32,796 bases of DNA from Saprospiraceae bacterium (lineage in GTDB: Bacteria > Bacteroidota > Bacteroidia > Chitinophagales > Saprospiraceae): NCBI GenBank assembly GCA_016714085.1, contig JADJNW010000030.1, forward strand, positions 1 to 32,796, in the 5' to 3' direction. Below are positions 27,101 to 32,796 of the stretch, piece by piece. Numbering within the stretch: position 1 is the first letter of the stretch; each line of letters starts with the position of its first letter. The position numbers and the translations under genes were made by a program. The notes beneath the pieces are model-generated. The model did no database searches. It had not been told where the DNA came from and saw only the letters and a list, made by a program, of their open reading frames with translations.

Positions 27101-28278
27101 ATGACTACCACCGGGTCTGCTCTTATCCGCAAACGCATCAATTCAATTGATATTCTACGGGGCTTAGTAATCATTTTTATGGCAATCGATCATATTAGAG
27201 ATATGTTTGCGACCCCTCAAATGCCTGAAGATATGCAACCACGGCAAGCGGGTTGGTTCTTCAAGATGGATCAAGCATTTTTGCGCACCGATTTTTGTAT
27301 TTCTGGCCGGAACTGCTGCGTTTTTATATGGTGAAAAAATCAAGGATAAAGCTGCCTTGAGTCGCTTTTTAATAAGTCGAGGTATTTGGTTGATTATCAT
27401 TGAATTATTGATTGTAAATATCAGTTGGTCCTTGACTTTGCCACATTTGGCGGGCTTTGTATTTGTGCAAGGATATGGGCAATTGGTTGGGCGATGATTG
27501 TGTTGGCGGGCTTGATCTGGCTACCGCAATGGCTGATCGCTGCTTTTTCTATTATTATGATTGCCGGACATCATTTATTGGAAGGCGTCAAAGCGGAGTC
27601 ATTCGGTTCATTCACTTGGCTTTGGCAAATTTTATATGGCGGACGACAATGGATTCCTTTTAATGAAGATCAAACATTCGGGCTTTTGTTGTTTATAATT
27701 TGATCCCCTGGTTGGCGTGCTTTTCTATCGGTTATATTTTGGAAATATTATGAAATGGGAACAAAAAAGCGTTTTGATTTTCTATTAAAAATGGGGCATC
27801 GGGCTGACGGCTTTATTTATTTTATTACGCTCCACTAATTGGACGGCGACCCGCGTTTATGGTCACCTCAGGATAATTATAGGTAGTGTAATGTCTTTTT
27901 TAAATACTGAAAAATATCCGCCGTCTTTATTATTTTTATTAATGACAATTGACTAGCATTATTATTATTAATCCCATTTGAAAAAGTACAAGGAAAATTA
28001 GCTAATATCCTTATCACCTTTGGGCGCGGCCATTTTTCTTTTATGTGCTGCATTTCCCGATTTTGAGTTTGCTGGCGGTGGCTTGGCATTATATTCGCTA
28101 TGGACAATATTTAAACTTTTTTGTGGCCACTCCCGACAGTATTCCGGCAGATTATGCGCCGCAATTATGGCTGGTTTATATAATATGGTTGTTATTCTTA
28201 ATACCTATGTACTTCTTATGCAAATGGTATTGGCAATATAAATCTACGCATGATTATTGGTGGTTAAAATATTTATAA
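27101..28278 (+). CDS. DUF1624/HGSNAT-like multi-pass membrane protein (frameshifted)
   Basis: The opening RINSIDILRGLVIIFMAIDH is the hallmark of the DUF1624/heparan-alpha-glucosaminide acetyltransferase-like family, in which transmembrane helix 1 carries the active His. Some 9-10 hydrophobic segments follow (HFCAPIFVFLAGTAAFLYGE, FLISRGIWLIIIELLIVNIS, YNLIPWLACFSIGYIF), ending LWLVYIIWLLFLIPMYFLCK and a short basic tail. At least five indels occur (near 27275, 27465, 27705, 27790 and 27950). About 392 residues is usual. It probably acetylates a sugar or related acceptor across the membrane; the substrate is unknown. Confidence 0.85.
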
Positions 28279-28293
28279 TCTATATAATAAACT

Positions 28294-29306
28294 TTACATC
28301 AAAATATTATTTACCGGCTTTACAGCTTCCGGCAATTTCGTTTCCTCCAACATTTCGCGCAAGTCGATCTCAATCGTGCGGCTGAGCGCAGCCATCGGAA
28401 TATCATTAGGCGTGCCTTCAAAAGGATTTTCGGTGGCTTCACCGATTTTTTCGTATGAAAACCCAGGAAACCGGCGCTGAAAGGCACGGTAAGCCACGAA
28501 GTGGTCGCCCAGCTTTTCAATTCTTGCAGCATTCCAAAGGTAATAATAAAATAAATAACCATACGAAATAAAGATTCAAAGTAGCAAACTGTCTCGGATA
28601 AGGAAAATTCTTAATGCGTTCGCACTTGCTCCTGATGTTCATAAAATTCTTTCAGAATGGCTTGCATTTCCATATGTCGGAAATCTTCTATTAAACCTTT
28701 TTCTAATAACTCACGTAATTCCTTGGATTGCAGACCAACAAGTTGTGTTGCGCGATTCTTTTTTTATTTAAAATATAAGCTTTTTCTTCTGATGATAAAA
28801 AAGGCGTCAATTCATCTTCCAATTTTGTTTCATGCTCAGGAATGCTATAAAAATTGCGGTATTCAAGATTATAATTCTTTTTTAAATTCTCCCAAACACG
28901 TGCCTCCCGCAGTTGAAAGCGAAGCGCCGTGAGCCAGGCAACATGGCGATATATCATTTGCCGATGAATTTGTAAAAGTTCAGCTCCCTGATAATGGCGA
29001 TAATGCGTGTTTATTTGTAATAAAATCCTTGACCATGATACCCCAAGTGCGACTGGAATTAACAATGCCACCCCAGATTTGACGGGCTTCCCAGAGCCGA
29101 TCGTAAGTCGCGTTATTTTTAAAACCTACTAAAAATGCAACCGCCGTACCAATCAATGCAATCGGCAACCAGGGCAGAGTCATCCATTTCCAATGTAATA
29201 ATTCGTAAAAAGCGGTTGGAATAGCAGCAATAATTAAAAGTTTTATGATATCCCTTCTGGTCCATGTTACCACTTCTTTCAGGGTATAATTTCGCCCGGC
29301 GTGCAT
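28294..29306 (-). CDS. Bestrophin-family (UPF0187) membrane protein (frameshifted)
   Basis: The N-terminal part (RRDIIKLLIIAAIPTAFYEL, then ALIGTAVAFLVGFKNNATYD and RLWEARQIWGGIVNSSRTWG) is the conserved first half of bacterial bestrophins, pentameric anion or cation channels of the inner membrane. The middle (IYRHVAWLTALRFQLREARV) and the end (YRAFQRRFPGFSYEKIGEAT ... IDLREMLEETKLPEAVKPV) complete it after shifts near 29010, 28760 and 28500. Length is about 337 residues. It converges on the DUF1624 gene with a 15-bp gap. Confidence 0.88.
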
Positions 29307-29390
29307 AGAATTGTGTTAAATAGTGAGTGAATATTTTCGGTGCAAAATATAAAATTACTTATTATTATAAAGATATTACTAAATCAAATA

Positions 29391-30380
29391 TTATATATCC
29401 CAACGCGCCACTGGTGCTACGTCCTGGCTTGCGAATTCATTATTCAAAAATTTGTAATATCCTGTCAAAGCAATCATTGCGGCATTATCGGTGCAATATT
29501 CAAATCGAGGAATGTAGTATTCCAGCCTAATTTTTCCAATTATTTCTAATGCTTCCCCGCAAACCAGAATTAGCAGATACACCTCCAGCGATCGCAATCT
29601 CTTTGATACCAGTCATTTCGGCATGCTTTTGCAACTTTTGATCAAGATGCTAACAATCCGATCCTGCACCGAAGCGCTAATATCCGCAAGGTTTTCCTGT
29701 ATAAAATTTGGATTTGATTCCAATTCTTTTTCAAAAATATAAAATCGACGTTTTCAATCCGCTAAAACTAAAATTTAATCCAGGAATTTGCGGCTCCGGG
29801 AATTCAAAACGCGGCGTACCTTGCTGCGCCAAGCGATCAATCAAAGGCCCTGCGGGATAATCCAATCCCAGGAGTTTGCCAGTTTTGTCAAAGGCTTCGC
29901 CAGCGGCATCGTCTATCGTTTTACCCAAAATTTCCATATCTAAGTGATTCTTTACCAGCACAATCTGTGTATGTCCGCCCGACACGGTAAGGCAAAGAAA
30001 TGGGAATGAAGGCTTTGGTGCTTCCGCAAATGCGCCAAGATATGTGCTTGAAGATGGTTGACCTCGATTAAAGGAATATTTCTACTCAACGCAAAAGCTT
30101 TGGCAAACGAAACGCCCACGGTCAAAGAACCAATCAAACCAGGGCCGCGCGTAAAAGCTACCGCGTCAATGTCCGCTTTCGAGACACATGCTTTTTGTAA
30201 AGCTATTTCGATTACAGGTACAATATTGGCTTGATGCGCGCGCGATGCGACTTCCGGCACTACGCCGCCGTATAGTTTATGCACTTCTGACCCGCGACAA
30301 TATTGCTTTGCACCTCGCCATCGCATAACAGCAGCTGTATCGTCGCAAGATGATTCTATACCTAAAATAGTGACACTCAT
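29391..30380 (-). CDS. tsaD: tRNA N6-adenosine threonylcarbamoyltransferase TsaD (frameshifted)
   Basis: TsaD transfers threonylcarbamoyl to A37 of ANN-decoding tRNAs and is essential in most bacteria. I take ATG 30380 (MSVTILGIESSCDDTAAV). The iron-binding motif is VNHLQAHILAHL, followed after an indel by SGGHTQIVLVKNHLDM, KTIDDAAGEAFDKTGKLLGL and FSFSGLKTSILYF. The C-terminal part has YCTDNAAMIALTGYYKF, with the stop at 29393-29391. The length of 330 residues is standard. At least five one-base shifts occur, again in an essential gene. Confidence 0.94.
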
Positions 30381-30435
30381 ATTGTACAAACTAACAAAAT
30401 TATTCTATTTTTATCGCAGAAACCCCCAAGTTTTT

Positions 30436-30453
30436 AATTGACAATTGTCAATT
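30436..30453. promoter_or_regulatory. 18-bp perfect palindrome between tsaD and the bactofilin gene
   Basis: AATTGACAATTGTCAATT reads the same on both strands and lies in the divergent promoter region, 55 bp from the tsaD start and 78 bp from the bactofilin start. It could be an operator for a dimeric regulator, or a relative of the TTGAC/CAATTG-rich dispersed repeats seen elsewhere in the window. Confidence 0.4.
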
Positions 30454-30531
30454 GATCGTTCAATCAATACGGTCAAATTTGATTATATTGTTGATTTTCA
30501 TCAAATTAAAAACCAAAACTATATTTGAATT

Positions 30532-30950
30532 ATGTCAATGCTGGATACAAAAGCAAAACCCAAGGTGGAAGTGCCAAAATGGCAAAAAATCCGATGCCCA
30601 CTGCTTCAACGGCTAATTGCGTTGTAGCTAAAGGTACAAAGATAGAAGATTCCGTTCGCCAGAAAATATTCGCATGGATGGTGCCGTCACTGGGAGAGGT
30701 TCGTTGCGATAAAAAAATTGGGTGATGGGCGAGGATAGCCGGGTGGATGGAAAAGTTTTTGCGCAAGACGCAGTGGTGATGGGCACAGTAAAGGCGATGT
30801 CGTAATTGCTGAGACGCTACATTTGCAAAGCAGCGCCAGGATAGAGGCAATGTTACTGCAAAATTATGATCGTGATTTAGTTATGCCGTTTTCAATGGTA
30901 ACGCAAAATTGGTGCATAAATTTTTTTTTTGTGCATACACCACTATTAAT
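30532..30950 (+). CDS. Bactofilin-like cytoskeletal protein (frameshifted)
   Basis: The start reads MSMLDTK and, after a shift near 30560, KSKTQGGSAKMAKNPMPTAS and ANCVVAKGTKIEDS. The remainder is the bactofilin beta-helix: RMDGAV near 30675, VMGEDSRVDGKVFAQDAVVM near 30740, KGDVVIAETLHLQSSARIEG near 30800, and VFNGNAKLVHK near 30890. Bactofilins polymerise without nucleotide and scaffold wall or polar proteins. The precise end is unclear because of indels and a T10 run near 30920; I place it near 30950. Length is about 135 residues, normal for the family. Confidence 0.8.
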
Positions 30951-31075
30951 TGCTTTTACCTTGCATTCTGTCCAAATTCCATTTAACTCAAATGAAGGCA
31001 TCCTAAAATTGCATTTGGATAAGTGTCCTATTTTAAATGAAAAAGCCTTATAATTGCGCAAAACAAAACCGAAAA

Positions 31076-31605
31076 ATGAGATTTCGTAATTAACATTATC
31101 TTAGCTGTCGTTATAGTTGGATTGGTATGGTTGCTCATTCAGGCATTCGCGAACCCATTGCTTGCGAGCAGAGCACGAAAGAGAACAAGCAGTCATTGCC
31201 CAGTTGATGGAAATACGCAAAGCACAGGAATTGTTCCGGGATATCAAAGGTGGCTTCTCTCCTACTTTTGACTCGATCGGGTATGTATTGACCAATGATA
31301 GTTTCCAGATTGTACAAGTATTTGGGGATCTCGATGATCCAAAAACTATACAGGCGAAATACTTATGATAGCCCTCTTATTTCCCGGCTATCCAAACGAT
31401 TGATTCGCTTGGACTTAACCTGGGATTCCATGATGTATGTTCCTTATGGTGGAGGTGTACTTTCGAACTCAAAAGCAGATACGCTTACTTAACAAAGTAC
31501 CTTAGTAAATGTAGTGGAAGCGGCATTCAACGGCAAAGATTTATGGGTCGTTTTGCTAATCCATTATATGCAAATACGATAAATCTTATAACCGAGATAC
31601 GTTAA
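31076..31605 (+). CDS. Conserved-looking single-pass membrane protein, unknown function
   Basis: After one indel the start reads as a single N-terminal transmembrane anchor (INIILAVVIVGLVWLLIQ). An extracytoplasmic part follows with QAVIAQLMEIRKAQELFRDI, KGGFSPTFDSIGYVLTNDSF and QIVQVFGDLDDP. The end is uncertain; one frame gives NTINLITEIR and a stop at 31605. Its shape (short anchor, helix with RKAQE, then a small beta domain) resembles pilin-like or envelope accessory proteins, but I cannot assign a family. It sits between the bactofilin and the DUF3822-like gene on the same strand. Confidence 0.55.
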
Positions 31606-31654
31606 GGTGGTAGTCTTACTGCACCAAACTTATCTGGAAATTGGGAGGGAAGAT

Positions 31655-32535
31655 AAAACTAGAAATATCAGACCATAACTTTTCGGGCAAAACAAACTCC
31701 GCAACACGAACTGCTCCATCCTGATCGGGGTGGGCAGTTTGTCAAATCTGCACATCGACGAACAACGACAATTGCGCCAAAAGCGCTGCAAGGATTTGAT
31801 TATCTCTCATCTCTGCCGCCCAGCTCTCGTTGTTTTTGCAAGATGAATATTTGCGTCAGCAGTATCGCAGTATTCAGCAGGCATTGCTTCTTCTATTTTT
31901 ACGCCGGATACCGAATCGTTTTTATAATACAGCAGAAAGCGTGCTTACCCTCCAACAGATTGTGCCATTAGAAGATTCTTGTTGATATTCGTGTACCGAT
32001 GAAATTCCCCGCTATCTGTGGTCAATGCTCATGCGGAGCAGCGCGACATCCTGACATACCTCTGTAAATATTTGCCAGGCAGTAAGATCTTTCATATTAC
32101 TACGTCGATTCTGGAATGGTTTTGCTTTCGCAAAAATACAGCCGCAAAGGCACAACGCTCCTTCTCCATGTAATAATCGGGAAGTTGATTTGGGACTTGT
32201 TCCAAGAAAAATCGCTCCAATTTATTAACTTATTTAATTATCAATCAGCGAAAGACTTTTTATATTATGTAATGCTTCGTTTTTGACCAGTTTAGCTATT
32301 TGACGCCAGAAGAAGTCACAACTTATACTTCCGGTCAATTGATAAAGAATCTGGAAATTCTATCCCTTTGCTTCATCGTTATATTATCCATAATCTTCAT
32401 TTTCTTCTTCCCGCTGCCCTCGATTTTATTAAGTCTGGGCCAAAATGGAAAGAACAACCCGTGGCATTTTTCTTCGATCTTTTAGTTCAACACTTTGGTA
32501 CTGAAATCTTTACGTATTCAAATAAGTCATTTTAA
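31655..32535 (+). CDS. DUF3822-like protein (heavily frameshifted)
   Basis: No single frame is open, but pieces in different frames form one protein ending directly before rsmD: LRNTNCSILIGVGSLS and IDEQRQL near 31700-31780, SVLTLQQIVPLEDS near 31940, NLFNYQSAKDFLYYVM near 32230-32270, LTPEEVTTYTSGQLIKN near 32300, and a final HFGTEIFTYSNKSF with a stop at 32533-32535. In Bacteroidota the DUF3822 family (an actin-like fold related to PilM) usually precedes rsmD, which supports the call. The start is not visible. A real pseudogene cannot be excluded. Confidence 0.5.
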
Positions 32536-32796
32536 ATGCGTATTATAGGAGGAAAATTTAAAGGACGCCGCGGGCACCCACCCGCCGATAACTCAGCCTT
32601 AATGCGCCAACTACTGGATTTTGCTAAAGAGGGGTTGTTTAATATTCTAAATAATAATATAGATTTTGAATCGGTAAAGGTTTTAGATCTTTTTGGCGGC
32701 ACGGGTGTTTTCATATAGCGGCGAATTTATTTCACGCGGCTGCACGGATGTAACTTTCGTTGGACAAATTTCCTGATGCTGTGTAGCTTTTGTAAA
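32536..32796 (+). CDS. rsmD: 16S rRNA (guanine-N2-966)-methyltransferase RsmD, partial
   Basis: The protein starts MRIIGGKFKGRR, the usual RsmD opening. It continues through FAKEGLFNILNN to the SAM-binding motif VLDLFGGTG, then runs through an indel near 32710 (ISRGCTDVTFV) off the right edge. About 87 of some 180 residues are present. RsmD methylates G966 of 16S rRNA in the 30S subunit. It directly abuts the stop of the DUF3822-like gene. Confidence 0.9.

Noticed and set aside
1..32796. Insertion sequence, prophage or integrative element
   Set aside because: No transposase, integrase, terminal inverted repeats with target duplication, or phage structural gene was recognised in any frame.

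Overview
The window comes from a member of the Bacteroidota, most likely of the Saprospiria/Chitinophagia type. Evidence for this is the ribosomal block rpmB-rpmG-DUF4295-ftsY, a DUF3822-like gene directly before rsmD, a bactofilin, and promoter-like sites of the Bacteroidota form TTTG-N19-TAnnTTTG rather than -35/-10 boxes. No insertion sequence, transposase, integrase or phage gene was recognised. Many genes, including essential ones (ftsY, tsaD, rsmD) and the whole cas operon, are cut by one-base frameshifts, often at homopolymers. I read this as residual indel error of an uncorrected long-read or metagenomic assembly, and I annotate the spans of the intact genes behind it.

Region 1 (1-11350, leftward) is a type I-B CRISPR-Cas locus. 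In transcription order it holds a WYL-domain regulator, a 22-bp tandem array, cas6, cas8b, cas7, cas5, cas3, cas4, cas1, cas2, the leader with a promoter-like site, and the CRISPR array, which runs off the left edge. The effector block (cas8b-7-5-3) is AT-rich, whereas cas6 and cas4 on either side are GC-rich, with sharp steps at the junctions.

Region 2 (11351-15397, rightward) starts with about 970 bp without a gene that contains a cluster of hairpins. It continues with tRNA-Arg(ACG), rpmB, rpmG, a DUF4295 gene and ftsY, and ends with an RlpA/SPOR cell-wall protein. Region 3 (15404-20406, leftward) holds a large pyruvate carboxylase gene with an apparent internal deletion of about 130 bp, a small Cro/C1-type HTH gene preceded by eleven 21-bp direct repeats, and an HEPN/MNT toxin-antitoxin pair.

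Region 4 (20624-32796) is ordinary chromosome: a SnoaL-HNH-DUF1801 operon, a DHFR-like protein, a Gfo/Idh/MocA oxidoreductase, tandem ChbG-type deacetylases, an acyl-CoA thioesterase, a DUF1624/HGSNAT-like membrane protein, a bestrophin, tsaD, a bactofilin, an unknown membrane protein, a DUF3822-like gene and partial rsmD.

The least explained structures are two arrays of short direct repeats phased at two helical turns, each beside a DNA-binding regulator. One has a 21-bp period and lies just upstream of the HTH gene. The other has 22-bp monomers grouped into 66-bp trimers and lies between the WYL gene and cas6. Their cores resemble each other (RTAYARTT), and a 12-base piece of the HTH array recurs inside the promoter-like site of the CRISPR leader. 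A control circuit linking these parts is inference, not shown by the sequence.
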